Assembly: GCF_030687395.1 (NCBI RefSeq)
Contig: NZ_CP117430.1
Span: 2,294,001 to 2,358,000, forward strand
Source: Pseudomonas wuhanensis
GTDB lineage: Bacteria > Pseudomonadota > Gammaproteobacteria > Pseudomonadales > Pseudomonadaceae
Direction of reading: 5' to 3'
DNA: 64,000 bases
Shown here: one piece after another, positions 36,693-45,691 of the stretch
Layout of the letters: the number at the start of each line of letters is the position of its first letter
Numbering within the stretch: position 1 is the first letter of the stretch
The notes under the pieces: model-generated
What the model was told of the DNA's origin: nothing
Database searches by the model: none
The model's input: the letters and a program-made list of their open reading frames with translations, nothing else
Translations under genes and position numbers: made by a program

Positions 36693-37874
36693 ATGCCAAA
36701 AACCAGTGCCACGCTGCTGATAATCGATGATGACGAAGTAGTGCGCGCGAGCCTCGCGGCCTACTTGGAAGACAGTGGTTTCAGTGTCCTGCAGGCCAGC
36801 AATGGCCAGCAGGGACTTCAGGTATTCGAGCAAGACAAGCCCGATTTGGTCATCTGCGATCTGCGCATGCCGCAGATGGGCGGACTCGAACTCATTCGCC
36901 AGGTCACCGAGCTGTCGCCGCAAACCCCGGTAATCGTGGTGTCGGGCGCCGGCGTGATGAACGACGCGGTCGAGGCCCTGCGTCTGGGCGCGGCGGACTA
37001 CCTGATCAAGCCTCTCGAAGATCTGGCCGTGCTCGAGCACTCCGTGCGCCGGGCCCTGGATCGTGCGCGCCTGCTGCTGGAAAACCAGCGCTACCGCGAG
37101 AAGCTGGAAAAGGCCAACCGAGAGCTCGAAGCCAGCCTGAACCTGCTCCAGGAAGACCAGAACGCCGGTCGCCAGGTGCAGATGAACATGCTGCCGGTCA
37201 GCCCCTGGAGCATCAACGAGTTCCAGTTCGCGCACCAGATAATCCCGTCGCTGTACCTGTCGGGCGATTTCGTCGACTACTTCCGGGTCGACGAGCGTCG
37301 GGTAGCGTTCTACCTGGCAGACGTTTCCGGTCATGGCGCCTCTTCAGCCTTCGTTACCGTGTTGCTGAAGTTCATGACCACGCGCTTGCTGTTCGAATCC
37401 AAACGCAACGGCACGTTGCCGGAATTCAAGCCTTCAGAGGTCCTTGGTCATATCAACCGGGGCCTGATCAGTTGTAAGCTGGGTAAACACGTCACAATGG
37501 TCGGTGGAGTCATCGACGAGGAGACAGGTTTGTTGACCTATAGCATCGGCGGTCATCTGCCGTTGCCTGTGTTGTACACGCCAGACAGTGTTCGTTACCT
37601 GGAAGGGCGCGGTCTGCCGGTGGGCCTCTTCAATGAAGCCACCTACGAAGATCACGTACTGGAATTGCCGCCAGTGTTCAGTTTGACGCTGATGTCTGAT
37701 GGCATTTTGGACCTTTTGCCAGAACCCACACTCAAAGATAAAGAAGCTGCTTTGCCTCAACGAGTGAAGGCAGCGGGCGGCAGCCTGGATGGTCTGCGGC
37801 AGGTTTTTGGATTGGCCACGCTAGGGGAGATGCCGGATGATATCGCCCTGTTGGTGTTGAGCAGGAATCTTTAA
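36693..37874 (+). CDS. rssB: Response regulator with PP2C-type phosphatase output, RssB
   Basis: This 393-residue protein has a receiver domain (LLIIDDDEVVRASL, phospho-acceptor in DLVICDLRMPQMGG, Lys in YLIKPL). A coiled-coil linker spans about residues 128-165. A SpoIIE/RsbU-type PP2C phosphatase domain follows (FYLADVSGHGASSAFVTVLL, SIGGHLPLPVLY, LMSDGILDLLPEP). It should dephosphorylate the partner STAS protein encoded directly downstream (stop and start overlap TAATG), a partner-switch module affecting sigma-factor control. ATG 36693 is chosen by the conserved receiver start; its SD is poor. Confidence 0.9.
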   Translation: MPKTSATLLIIDDDEVVRASLAAYLEDSGFSVLQASNGQQGLQVFEQDKPDLVICDLRMPQMGGLELIRQVTELSPQTPVIVVSGAGVMNDAVEALRLGAADYLIKPLEDLAVLEHSVRRALDRARLLLENQRYREKLEKANRELEASLNLLQEDQNAGRQVQMNMLPVSPWSINEFQFAHQIIPSLYLSGDFVDYFRVDERRVAFYLADVSGHGASSAFVTVLLKFMTTRLLFESKRNGTLPEFKPSEVLGHINRGLISCKLGKHVTMVGGVIDEETGLLTYSIGGHLPLPVLYTPDSVRYLEGRGLPVGLFNEATYEDHVLELPPVFSLTLMSDGILDLLPEPTLKDKEAALPQRVKAAGGSLDGLRQVFGLATLGEMPDDIALLVLSRNL

Positions 37875-38356
37875 TGAGTACCGGTAGAATCCAGTTCGCC
37901 GAGCAGGATGGCACCTTCGTCCTGAAGTTCGTCGGTGAAGTTCGCCTGACCCTGTGTTCGGCGTTGGATGCGACTATTGAGCGGATCTTCACCGCGTTGA
38001 ATTTCAACGCCATCGTGATCGACCTGACCGAAACCCGCAGTATCGACAGCACCACCTTGGGCCTGTTGGCCAAACTGTCGATCCTGTCGCGGCAAAAGGT
38101 CGGCCTGCTGCCGACCGTCGTCACCACCCACGAAGACATCACCCGTCTGCTGCAATCCATGGGCTTCGAGCAAGTGTTCAACATCGTTGACCGCCCGATC
38201 CCATGCCCAGAATGCCTGACCGACCTGCCAGACCAGGACCAGTCCGAAGAAGTGGTACGCGTCAAAGTCCTCGAAGCGCACAAAATTCTCATGGGCCTGA
38301 ACGACTCCAACCGTGAGGCGTTCCATGACCTGGTGAATGCGCTGGAGCGGCACTGA
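37874..38356 (+). CDS. rssC: STAS-domain anti-sigma-factor antagonist RssC
   Basis: This 160-residue protein has a STAS domain with the phospho-Ser region VIDLTETRSIDSTTLGLLAKLS, a typical RsbV/SpoIIAA feature. A C-terminal extension with CPECL and an acidic DLPDQDQSEE stretch follows. It is the presumed substrate of the RssB phosphatase, overlapping it by one base. Confidence 0.9.
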   Translation: MSTGRIQFAEQDGTFVLKFVGEVRLTLCSALDATIERIFTALNFNAIVIDLTETRSIDSTTLGLLAKLSILSRQKVGLLPTVVTTHEDITRLLQSMGFEQVFNIVDRPIPCPECLTDLPDQDQSEEVVRVKVLEAHKILMGLNDSNREAFHDLVNALERH

Positions 38357-38386
38357 TTCCCAGAAGTGATGTGGGTCTTATGGGCC

Positions 38387-38483
38387 CCATCGCAGGCAAG
38401 CCAGCTCCCACATAAGCCTCAGTCGTAAACACTATCGCGACCCACCACAGAACCCCTGTGGGAGCCGGGCTTGCCCACGATGG
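38387..38483. repeat. REP doublet (REPIN)
   Basis: Inverted arms CCATCGCAGGCAAGCCAGCT... and ...AGCCGGGCTTGCCCACGATGG, slightly diverged, lie between rssC and tal. Confidence 0.85.
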
Positions 38484-38541
38484 CGTCATCACAAACGCCA
38501 CATCCCTCCGCGCGCAGCCATCCAATGCCCAAATTCAACGC

Positions 38542-38578
38542 AAAAAAAGGGCGAACTCTTCAAGGTTCGCCCTTTTTG
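38542..38578. terminator. Bidirectional terminator (rssC / tal)
   Basis: The stem AAAAAGGGCGAA-N10-TTCGCCCTTTTT has A-runs and T-runs for both directions and lies 17 nt after the tal stop on the minus strand. Confidence 0.9.
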
Positions 38579-38595
38579 CACAGCTTCGAACTAGA

Positions 38596-39522
38596 TCACA
38601 GCTTGGCCTGCAACAACGCCTCAAGCTTCTCCTGATCCCGAGCAAACTGACGAATCCCCTCAGCCAGCTTTTCAGTCGCCATCGCATCTTCGTTGGACAA
38701 CCAGCGGAACTGCGCTTCATTCAAGCTAAGACGCGCTTCACCGGCATGCCCCGGCGCCAATTTGCGCTCCAGCTTGCCAGTATCCGTAGCCAGCTTCTCC
38801 AGCAGATCCGGGCTGATGGTCAGGCGATCACACCCAGCCAGTTGCTCAATCTGATTCAGGTTACGGAAGCTCGCACCCATGACCACAGTCTTGTAGTCAT
38901 TGGCCTTGTAGTAATTGTAGATACGCGTCACCGACTGCACGCCCGGATCATCCGCGCCGGTGTAGTCGTTGCCGGTGGCCTTCTTGTACCAGTCGTAGAT
39001 GCGGCCCACGAACGGCGAAATCAGGAAAACCCCAGCGTCAGCACAGGCCGCAGCCTGAGCGAAAGAGAACAACAAGGTCAGGTTGGTCTGGATGCCTTCC
39101 TTTTCCAGCTTCTCGGCAGCGCGAATGCCTTCCCAGGTCGAAGCGATCTTGATCAGCACACGGTCACGGCCAACGCCGGCCTTGTCGTACAGGTCGATCA
39201 GACGGTGCGCACGCTTCAATACGGCGTCAGTGTCGAACGACAGGCGCGCATCCACCTCGGTGGAAATACGACCCGGTACAACCTTCAGAATCTCTTGCCC
39301 TACCGCAACGCCAAAACGGTCGCTGGCCAGGCCCACATCGCCCTTGCAGTCGTGAACGCAAGCGTTCAGCAACTCGGCATAACCGGGAATGGCCGCCGCT
39401 TTGAGCAGCAGGGAAGGGTTGGTGGTAGCGTCCACGGGTTTAACGCGAGCGATTGCTTCGAAGTCGCCGGTGTCGGCAACCACGGTGGTCATTTGTTTGA
39501 GTTGTTCCAGCTTGGAAGTCAT
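38596..39522 (-). CDS. tal: Transaldolase
   Basis: This 308-residue transaldolase of the TalB type in the pentose-phosphate pathway moves a dihydroxyacetone unit between sugar phosphates. The Schiff-base Lys is in [17 protein letters not shown], with N-terminal motif [14 protein letters not shown] and C-terminal region [14 protein letters not shown] 39522 ([10 protein letters not shown]) matches family starts. An IS256-family element lies about 160 nt upstream of the start, so the promoter may be altered by it. Confidence 0.97.
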   Translation of the reverse strand: MTSKLEQLKQMTTVVADTGDFEAIARVKPVDATTNPSLLLKAAAIPGYAELLNACVHDCKGDVGLASDRFGVAVGQEILKVVPGRISTEVDARLSFDTDAVLKRAHRLIDLYDKAGVGRDRVLIKIASTWEGIRAAEKLEKEGIQTNLTLLFSFAQAAACADAGVFLISPFVGRIYDWYKKATGNDYTGADDPGVQSVTRIYNYYKANDYKTVVMGASFRNLNQIEQLAGCDRLTISPDLLEKLATDTGKLERKLAPGHAGEARLSLNEAQFRWLSNEDAMATEKLAEGIRQFARDQEKLEALLQAKL

Positions 39523-39675
39523 GGGCGTGCTCTGTCCTATGGGTCTAATGACATTACCCGAGCGCTTGCAGCCACTCAAGGGCGCGTACGTGTATCGATG
39601 GCCCCAGCGGCAACAACCTGAAAACGGATGTTTGAAAGGCGGGGCGTGGTATCGGTAGATACGATGCTGAAATGG

Positions 39676-39683
39676 GGGACAGG
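39676..39683. repeat. Target site duplication, left copy
   Basis: GGGACAGG directly abuts the left IS end and is repeated exactly at 41057-41064. Confidence 0.88.
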
Positions 39684-41056
39684 GGGAGTGTCAGATTTTT
39701 TGTGTGCGGGCCGGTAACGGCCTGCCATAAGGCAAGCCCTCATTTCACCAGTTTGACCTGGTAAATCGATCGCCATAAAGAATCGCAAACTGATTCATTG
39801 CGCTCTTCCAGTCGTGCGCTGCGCTGCCCCAATTGGCCGTGATGTTTTGCAGTGCCAGCCAGATCAGCTTCGTCGCTGCATCATCAGTCGGGAAGTGGCC
39901 TCTTGTCTTGATGATCTTGCGCAACTGAGCATTGATGCTCTCGATGGCGTTAGTGGTGTAGATCACTTTTCGGATGGCAGGCGGGAAGACAAAAAACGGG
40001 ATGACTCGATCCCAGGCACGTCTCCAAGCGGCTACGACTGTTGGGTATTGTTTGCCCCAAGGCCCCGTTTCAAATGCGTCCAGAGCTTGCTCGGCAGCTT
40101 CAACGTTAAGCGCCTGATAAACCGGCTTGAGGGCTTTGGCCAACTCGCGGCGCTTGTCCCAGGAGGCGTAATCAAGACTGTTACGGATCAGGTGCACGAT
40201 GCAGGTCTGCAAGGTCGTCGTCGGAAACACCGCACTCAAGGCTTCTGGCATGCCTTTAAGGCCGTCAGTTACCGCGATCAATACATCCTCAACGCCACGG
40301 GTCTTGAGGTCGTTGAAGACCTTCATCCAGAACTTGGCCCCCTCAGTGGTCTCAATCCAGATGCCCAAAATGTCTCGGGTGCCGTCCGGCAGCACGCCCA
40401 GAGCCAGGTAGATGGCCTTGTTGCGAACCAGTCCTTCCTCACGGATTTTGACCCGCAGCGCATCGAAGAAAATCACCGGATACATCGGCTCAAGCGGGCG
40501 TTGTTGCCAGGCAGTCACTTCCTCCAACACTGCGTCAGTGACCGAGCTGATGAAATCATGGGAAACATCGGTCCCGTACTGCTCCGAAAGGAATGCCCGG
40601 ATCTCTCGGACGGTCATGCCACGGGCGTACATGGCAATGATTTTGTCGTCGAAGCCCGTGAACCGACGCTCATGCTTGGGGATCAGCATTGGCGCGAAGC
40701 TGCCATCGCGATCCCGAGGAATGTCCAGACGCAGCGGGCCATCATCGGTCAGCACGGTCTTGCTGCTTTTGCCGTTGCGCTGGTTACTCGACTCCTCAGG
40801 GCGCTCCGCGCCCTGAGGGTAGCCAAGGTGGTGACCCAGCTCCGCGCCAAGGGCTCGCTCGATAAGCGCCTTTTTGAACGCCATGGATGCGTCCTGAATC
40901 GCCTCGGCGCTCATTGGGCCTTTAACGAACTGATCGATCAGCTCCTTCGGAATCGAAGGAAGCTGGGTTTTGGCCTCCGAGGCCGGTTTCTTTTTGGTCG
41001 GCATACATGCTCCTTTTCAACATGTTATGCCCGAACACAAAATTTCTGACAGTCCC
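39684..41056 (-). mobile_element. IS256-family insertion sequence, complete (about 1373 bp)
   Basis: Terminal inverted repeats (39684-39711 and 41029-41056) begin GGGAGTGTCAG and GGGACTGTCAG and match at 20 of 24 positions over the inner part. A full-length transposase gene fills the element. The perfect 8-bp duplication GGGACAGG on both sides marks the insertion exactly. It landed between dusA (25 nt from its stop) and the tal promoter region without breaking a gene, and looks intact and recent. Confidence 0.93.
39745..41004 (-). CDS. IS256-family (mutator type) transposase
   Basis: This 419-residue DDE transposase has the catalytic residues likely in VIFFDALRVKIR (first Asp), IAVTDGLKGMPEAL (second Asp) and YTTNAIESINAQLRK (Glu). 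The C(2)H region TCIVHLIRNSL, characteristic of IS256/mutator transposases, is present. No frameshift or stop interrupts it. GGAG lies upstream of ATG 41004. Confidence 0.96.
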   Translation of the reverse strand: MPTKKKPASEAKTQLPSIPKELIDQFVKGPMSAEAIQDASMAFKKALIERALGAELGHHLGYPQGAERPEESSNQRNGKSSKTVLTDDGPLRLDIPRDRDGSFAPMLIPKHERRFTGFDDKIIAMYARGMTVREIRAFLSEQYGTDVSHDFISSVTDAVLEEVTAWQQRPLEPMYPVIFFDALRVKIREEGLVRNKAIYLALGVLPDGTRDILGIWIETTEGAKFWMKVFNDLKTRGVEDVLIAVTDGLKGMPEALSAVFPTTTLQTCIVHLIRNSLDYASWDKRRELAKALKPVYQALNVEAAEQALDAFETGPWGKQYPTVVAAWRRAWDRVIPFFVFPPAIRKVIYTTNAIESINAQLRKIIKTRGHFPTDDAATKLIWLALQNITANWGSAAHDWKSAMNQFAILYGDRFTRSNW

Positions 41057-41064
41057 GGGACAGG
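41057..41064. repeat. Target site duplication, right copy
   Basis: GGGACAGG, the exact partner of 39676-39683, abuts the right inverted repeat. Confidence 0.88.
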
Positions 41065-41081
41065 TTCAACGCAGATGACCG

Positions 41082-42077
41082 TTAACGCCCCTCCAACAAT
41101 TCCGCCGCCTGATCCAGCAATGCCAAAGGCTCTTTAGCCTTATGAATATCCACCGACAACAACTGCCGAAACTTCCGCGCCCCCGCAAACCCGGTGCCCA
41201 GCCCCAGCACATGCCGAGTGATGTGATGCATCGCCCCGCCCGCCAGCAGATGCTCGGCGATATAAGGCCGCAACTGCGCCAGCGCCTCGGCCCGGCTGAT
41301 GACCGGTGCCTTGCTGCCGAACAGCTGCTGATCCACTTCAGCCATCACATAAGGATTGTGATACGCCTCACGGCCCAGCATCACGCCGTCAAACGTCAGC
41401 AAATGCTCGTGACAAGCCTCCAGCGTCTTGATCCCCCCGTTGAGAATAATCTCCAGCTCCGGAAAATCCGTCTTCAACCGCGCTGCCACGTCATAGCGCA
41501 GAGGCGGAATGTCACGGTTCTCCTTCGGCGACAACCCCTCCAGAATCGCAATCCGCGCATGCACCGTAAAACTCGTGCACCCGGCGTCCCGAACCGTGCC
41601 GACGAAATCACACAACTGCTCGTAACTGTCCCGCCCATTAATCCCGATCCGATGCTTCACCGTCACCGGAATCGACACCGCATCGCGCATCGCCTTCACG
41701 CAATCAGCCACCAACTGTGGATGCCCCATCAGGCACGCCCCGATCATATTGTTCTGCACCCGATCGCTTGGGCAGCCGACGTTCAGGTTTACCTCGTCGT
41801 AACCGTGGTCCTGAGCCATGCGGGCGCAGGCGGCCAGGTCAAGCGGGACACTGCCGCCGAGCTGCAGGGCTAGCGGGTGTTCGGCTTCGTTGTGACGCAG
41901 GAAACGGTCGTGATCGCCATTGAGCAGCGCGCCGGTGGTGACCATTTCGGTGTAGAGGAGGGCGTGCTTGGAGAGCAGGCGCAGGAAAAAGCGGCAGTGG
42001 CGGTCGGTCCAATCCATCATGGGGGCGACGGAGAAGCGGCGGGAGTGCGGGGCGGGTGTGGCAGTGATTGGGGGCAT
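41082..42077 (-). CDS. dusA: tRNA-dihydrouridine(20/20a) synthase DusA
   Basis: This 331-residue FMN enzyme reduces U20/U20a of tRNAs to dihydrouridine. Visible are FSVAPMMDWTDRHCR at the N-terminus, the catalytic Cys in LNVGCPSDRVQNNMIGACLM, the FMN-phosphate region KHRIGING, and NGGIKTLEACHEHL. Length and order match DusA of Pseudomonas. Downstream (minus direction) it meets the IS256 element 25 nt after its stop. Confidence 0.96.
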   Translation of the reverse strand: MPPITATPAPHSRRFSVAPMMDWTDRHCRFFLRLLSKHALLYTEMVTTGALLNGDHDRFLRHNEAEHPLALQLGGSVPLDLAACARMAQDHGYDEVNLNVGCPSDRVQNNMIGACLMGHPQLVADCVKAMRDAVSIPVTVKHRIGINGRDSYEQLCDFVGTVRDAGCTSFTVHARIAILEGLSPKENRDIPPLRYDVAARLKTDFPELEIILNGGIKTLEACHEHLLTFDGVMLGREAYHNPYVMAEVDQQLFGSKAPVISRAEALAQLRPYIAEHLLAGGAMHHITRHVLGLGTGFAGARKFRQLLSVDIHKAKEPLALLDQAAELLEGR

Positions 42078-42404
42078 TGACGTTTCTGGAATGGGTGAGG
42101 CTGGGAGGTGGGGAGTTTATCAGGATTGGGCTTGCGGGGCTCAGGTGAGTCGCTGCGGGGGACAGCACAAATGAACAACGAAATGGGAGGGCTTCAGCGA
42201 GATTGATGGGATGTATCGGGCGTTTGGATGAAACAGGTGTAAATCTATTTTAGAACTAGACAACGCGCCAAAGCGAAGGGGCTTGTAACGAGGAATCGTC
42301 GATATACGGACACCCAGTGAGTTAATATTTGGTGTTCGCGCAGTTACTTAGTGAGGTCGGTACTAAGTAGTAGTTAACTTTTGAAAGTGAACGGTGACTT
42401 CCAA
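42078..42404. other. Intergenic region without recognised gene (dusA - hemerythrin)
   Basis: In this 327-nt stretch base composition shifts from GC-rich to AT-richer at about 42220. The only structure seen is an inverted repeat TACTTAGT / ACTAAGTA at 42345-42369 with a 9-nt loop, upstream of the hemerythrin stop. No coding signal was found. Confidence 0.5.
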
Positions 42405-42863
42405 TTAATGCCATTGATGCTTGATTTCCTGCCATTGGTCGTCTGATAGCCATTTATCTGCTGCTGGAAAGAAAATATTTTCCTCAGCATCCATATGATC
42501 GTAATATTTTTTGATGAAGTCATCGATAGTGTCAGCAATTACTCTCGTTTCCTGAGTTGTGTCCTCCAACATCTTCAGTTGTCCAGCAATACGCCCAAAT
42601 GCCTGATGATCTCGCTCGATATCCTTGACCCGTTGGTGGATCGGCGCCTCAGTCGCTAGCAAGGCCAACCGAATAAGTTCTTCATTTTCATGGTGGTGGC
42701 GCTCTGCGTCACCGTGCAAGGCTTCCAGCATCTTGAACAACAGCTTGCAGTCATCAGCCACATCGGATTCATGTCTCATTTTCCTCAGCAACTCTTTGAT
42801 CTGAGTAATTTTCATAGCCACTTCATGATGATAGGCCTGAAGTTCTTTCAATAAGACGTTCAT
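42405..42863 (-). CDS. Hemerythrin domain protein
   Basis: This 152-residue helical protein has the hemerythrin HHE iron-ligand pattern: an early HHEVAMKI, HGDAERHHHENEEL, the mid-helix RDHQAFGRIAG and DHMDAEENIFFPAADKWL at the C-terminus. Such proteins bind a di-iron centre and sense or buffer O2 or NO; the specific role is unknown. Base composition is lower in GC than the flanking core genes, as for the Tae4/Tai4 genes next door. Confidence 0.88.
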   Translation of the reverse strand: MNVLLKELQAYHHEVAMKITQIKELLRKMRHESDVADDCKLLFKMLEALHGDAERHHHENEELIRLALLATEAPIHQRVKDIERDHQAFGRIAGQLKMLEDTTQETRVIADTIDDFIKKYYDHMDAEENIFFPAADKWLSDDQWQEIKHQWH

Positions 42864-43416
42864 ATCAAATCCTCGTCATGACACCAAGCCATTACAGAAA
42901 AATATTTTAATCAGTAACCGCCCAAGAATACCTACACTTTTAAATTTGAATACCTTGTCAAATGCGCTCGTCAGCACTATTTAACCCTTTTAGTATAGGC
43001 GAGCATAAACCTCTCACCTCAGGAAATTTACCGCCCTTGGAAAAAATTGAAATATCAAGTTTATGTTTATATGCACTATTTGATCTGCCGGATAGCCGCC
43101 AGCGAAAACGGAAGGAAAAGCAGCGCCCAAAATCGACGCGATTCATACCTGGATGATCAGAAAACGGGGCATCCACTAGCCGGTTTCAAGTCAAGGTCGC
43201 TGCGATTTGCTGGATGTGATGGGGCTGCGTTGGCAGGCGCAGGTGTAGTCGCCGCAATGAAGATGGGCGACCTGAAGAGCTCGCCCATTTGCTTCATCTT
43301 CTGGATCCTTCCGGGCAACACACCTTCATGACCCCCATCGTTTAGGTCTATGTCACCTCAAGCATGAAGGATTAAACTGCTGCAGATTTTCTGCTTCCTG
43401 AACTCAAGGATGAAAC
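42864..43416. other. AT-rich intergenic region without recognised gene
   Basis: This is 553 nt with AT-rich runs (42880-43070). Short open frames here show no conserved protein features. A hairpin at 43257-43297 pairs ATGAAG-ATGGGCGA with TCGCCCAT-GCTTCAT (3-nt bulge, 10-nt loop) 120 nt ahead of tae4. It lacks a T-run, so it is not a standard terminator. Confidence 0.5.
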
Positions 43417-43917
43417 ATGATTCGACCCTCATTTTCTAGCGCGTGGGCGGCTTCTCAACGGATTTACGACACCATCAATCCATCTGAAAAAGTCGCGACA
43501 GTCATTGGCGGCAATGTTGCAATGAACATTAACAGCCGTGATCCGGCCTTAAGATGGGTCAACACGTGCGCGGTGCGTATGAGTTATATCCTCAATTACT
43601 CCGGCTCACTCATACCGCGAATAGTTGGCGAAACCGTGTCTGGCGCTGACAAGCGCTGGTACTTTTATCGCGTCAAAAGCCTGATTGCCTATCTGGAACA
43701 GCAATGGGGAAGCGCCGAGACGGTCAAATACCCGGCCGCAGATGGTGGCACCCTGGCGGGCCGGAAGGGTCTTATTTTGTTTGAAGTTTCTGGCTGGTCG
43801 GACGCTCAGGGGCATGCCACATTGTTTGACGGCAGAATGTGCTATGACCACTGCTATTTCAATGAGCCGGGTATGAACTATCAAACCGACCGCGCAAACT
43901 TCTGGAGTTTGTCTTGA
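43417..43917 (+). CDS. Type VI secretion amidase effector, Tae4 family
   Basis: This 166-residue peptidoglycan amidase effector of the NlpC/P60-like Tae4 family cleaves the D-Glu/mDAP peptide bond of a rival's wall. The catalytic Cys51 is in WVNTCAVRMSYIL, His133 in DAQGHATLFDG, with Asp144 a plausible third residue; the spacing resembles known Tae4 proteins. Cys142 and Cys146 may form a disulfide. There is no signal peptide, as expected for a T6SS cargo. AGGATGAAAC lies upstream. The immunity gene follows with a one-base overlap. No T6SS structural or VgrG gene is in the window. Confidence 0.92.
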   Translation: MIRPSFSSAWAASQRIYDTINPSEKVATVIGGNVAMNINSRDPALRWVNTCAVRMSYILNYSGSLIPRIVGETVSGADKRWYFYRVKSLIAYLEQQWGSAETVKYPAADGGTLAGRKGLILFEVSGWSDAQGHATLFDGRMCYDHCYFNEPGMNYQTDRANFWSLS

Positions 43918-44372
43918 TGAAGTATTTGACTGCGGTCTTGGTACTGGCTTGGGTAGCCGCGCCTTCCAACAGTTGGTCCAAGGATGATCCGACCAACTCT
44001 CCCCAGGCAGGCGGGCGTACCTACGCGCAAAATTACAAGGATATGGTGCTGGCAGACTGCATCGCTACAGCCTACAAGAGCGAACCTGAAGCCGCCCAGG
44101 ACGCCGGAAGCAGTGCCAGTGCGCTTATGGACTGGACCTATTTCGATCTGGAACAAGCACCTCAAGCCGGTAAACCTCTGGTTGACCGGTTTCTGGCTCG
44201 TGATTATCACAATCCACTGGTCGAATCAGAGCGTCAAGGCGTTCGCTTTGAGCTGCTCAAATGCCTGGACCTGTATCACAGCAAAGAGTTGGACAGCCAA
44301 GTCAAACAATTGGTCATCAATCCCCAGCATACCTATCGTCAGGACAACCCGCCACGACCCCAAAAGGATTGA
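43917..44372 (+). CDS. Type VI amidase immunity protein, Tai4 family
   Basis: This 151-residue periplasmic immunity protein has a signal peptide MKYLTAVLVLAWVAAPSNSWS and then the helical Tai4 domain (YKDMVLADCIATAYKSEPEAAQDAGSSASAL spans its start; later FELLKCLDLYHSKELDSQ). The two conserved Cys (ADCIA, LKCLD) fit a disulfide. ATG 43917 overlaps the effector stop (TGATG). It should block the cognate Tae4 in the periplasm. Confidence 0.9.
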   Translation: MKYLTAVLVLAWVAAPSNSWSKDDPTNSPQAGGRTYAQNYKDMVLADCIATAYKSEPEAAQDAGSSASALMDWTYFDLEQAPQAGKPLVDRFLARDYHNPLVESERQGVRFELLKCLDLYHSKELDSQVKQLVINPQHTYRQDNPPRPQKD

Positions 44373-44461
44373 CCCTGCACCGCGATTGACACGTGTCGGT
44401 GATTTTTGACGGTGTCTGCCATCCCGTGCGGTAACGATGATGGCAGCTGAACCAACGCGGG

Positions 44462-45253
44462 CTATTTCGCCTCCGGCACCGCTATCCACTGACCCAAAAT
44501 TTTCTGGTAATTCCCCGTCACCTTGGCCAGATGCAGCCACTGATCGACATACAACTTCCAGCTAATATCATCACGCGGCAACAGATAAGCCTTCTCCCCA
44601 TACTGCATAAATTGCGTCGGGTTAACTGCACACAAACCCGGTTTGAGTTTCTGCTGATACAGCGCCTCCGAAGCATCGGTAATCATCACATCAGCCTTCT
44701 TATCCAGCAGTTCCTGAAAAATGGTCACGTTGTCGTGTAGCTTCAACTGCGCCTTGGGCAGGAAGGCGTGGACGAAGGCTTCGTTGGTGCCGCCGGCTGG
44801 TTCGACCAGGCGAACCGAAGGCTGGTTGATTTGTTCGATGGTCTGGTATTTCGCTTGATCTTCGCAGCGCACCAGCGGGATTTTGCCGTCGATATCCAGG
44901 GTGGTGCTGAAGAAGGCTTTTTTCTGGCGTTCCAGCGTGACGGAGATGCCGCCGACGCCGATGTCGCATTTGCCCGCGAGCATGTCGGGCATCAGGGTTT
45001 TCCAGGTGGTCTGGACCCACTCGACCTTCACGCCCAGGCTGTCGGCCAGCGAGCGGGCCATGGCGATGTCGATGCCCGAGTATTCGCCGTCTTCACCTTT
45101 GACGGTATAGGGTTTGTAGTCGCCTGTGGTGCAAACGCGAAGTTGGCCTTGTTGCAGGACGGTGTCCAGATGGGAAGGGCTTTGCTCTGCCTGAACGCCG
45201 CTGGCTAACGCGAGCAGGCCACAGAGCAGCATTGTGCTTTTTATGGTTTTCAT
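44462..45253 (-). CDS. PheC-like periplasmic substrate-binding protein
   Basis: This 263-residue SBP_bac_3 protein has a signal peptide (MKTIKSTMLLCGLLALASGVQA). It closely resembles the cyclohexadienyl dehydratase PheC of P. aeruginosa, judged from recalled features: TTGDYKPY, GISVTLERQ, GGTNEAF, DNVTIFQELLDKKADVMITDASEA, EKAYLLPRD, YVDQWLHLAK. It may be a periplasmic arogenate/prephenate dehydratase or an amino-acid binding protein. No ABC permease genes adjoin it, which favours an enzyme or orphan binder. It converges with tai4. Confidence 0.78.
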   Translation of the reverse strand: MKTIKSTMLLCGLLALASGVQAEQSPSHLDTVLQQGQLRVCTTGDYKPYTVKGEDGEYSGIDIAMARSLADSLGVKVEWVQTTWKTLMPDMLAGKCDIGVGGISVTLERQKKAFFSTTLDIDGKIPLVRCEDQAKYQTIEQINQPSVRLVEPAGGTNEAFVHAFLPKAQLKLHDNVTIFQELLDKKADVMITDASEALYQQKLKPGLCAVNPTQFMQYGEKAYLLPRDDISWKLYVDQWLHLAKVTGNYQKILGQWIAVPEAK

Positions 45254-45393
45254 TGTTATCGGGCTTTTGTGATGGAGTGGGGGCACGGCTGGATCAGTGT
45301 AGTGAAACCGCTTCTTGGCTGTCATCCACGCTGAATGCGATGCTCCCCGGCCCTGGTTCAATGTGCTTGATGATCGAGATGGCGATGCATGGG

Positions 45394-45597
45394 TCAGTGT
45401 CTGCCGTGATGATGCCCGAACAGGTGCATCAACGGGCACAGCAATAGAATCAGATAGGGCAGAAGCGGGTAAATATGGCCGTAATGCTCACGGGCCAGGT
45501 AGAACAGCCCGATCGCCAGCAGCATACCCAGCGCGATGCCGGGTTTGCTGCGCCAGAACGAGGGGGCTGGAGGGGCCGAGGGGTTTGAGTGGTTCAT
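45394..45597 (-). CDS. DUF2933 small membrane protein
   Basis: This 67-residue DUF2933 protein has one or two hydrophobic helices (GIALGMLLAIGLFYLA and IYPLLPYLILLLCPLMHLF) and a His-rich tail GHHHGRH. The family is common in copper and heavy-metal loci, and the tail suggests metal binding; function is not established. It is downstream in the copper locus. Confidence 0.85.
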   Translation of the reverse strand: MNHSNPSAPPAPSFWRSKPGIALGMLLAIGLFYLAREHYGHIYPLLPYLILLLCPLMHLFGHHHGRH

Positions 45598-45691
45598 GTG
45601 ATGCGCTCCGTTCCGACGAAAATGTTCCGGGGTTTCGTCCGGCCATGCCGGCCAATGCTAACCGTCAGCAATGGGTGTTATGGCGCAATGC

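Noticed and set aside
42962..43156. A 64-codon frame in the AT-rich gap
   Set aside because: No SD, no conserved features, and it overlaps the other weak frame.
43047..43331. A 94-codon frame ahead of tae4
   Set aside because: It has low-quality composition, no SD and no recognisable family. It might be a remnant but cannot be supported as a gene.
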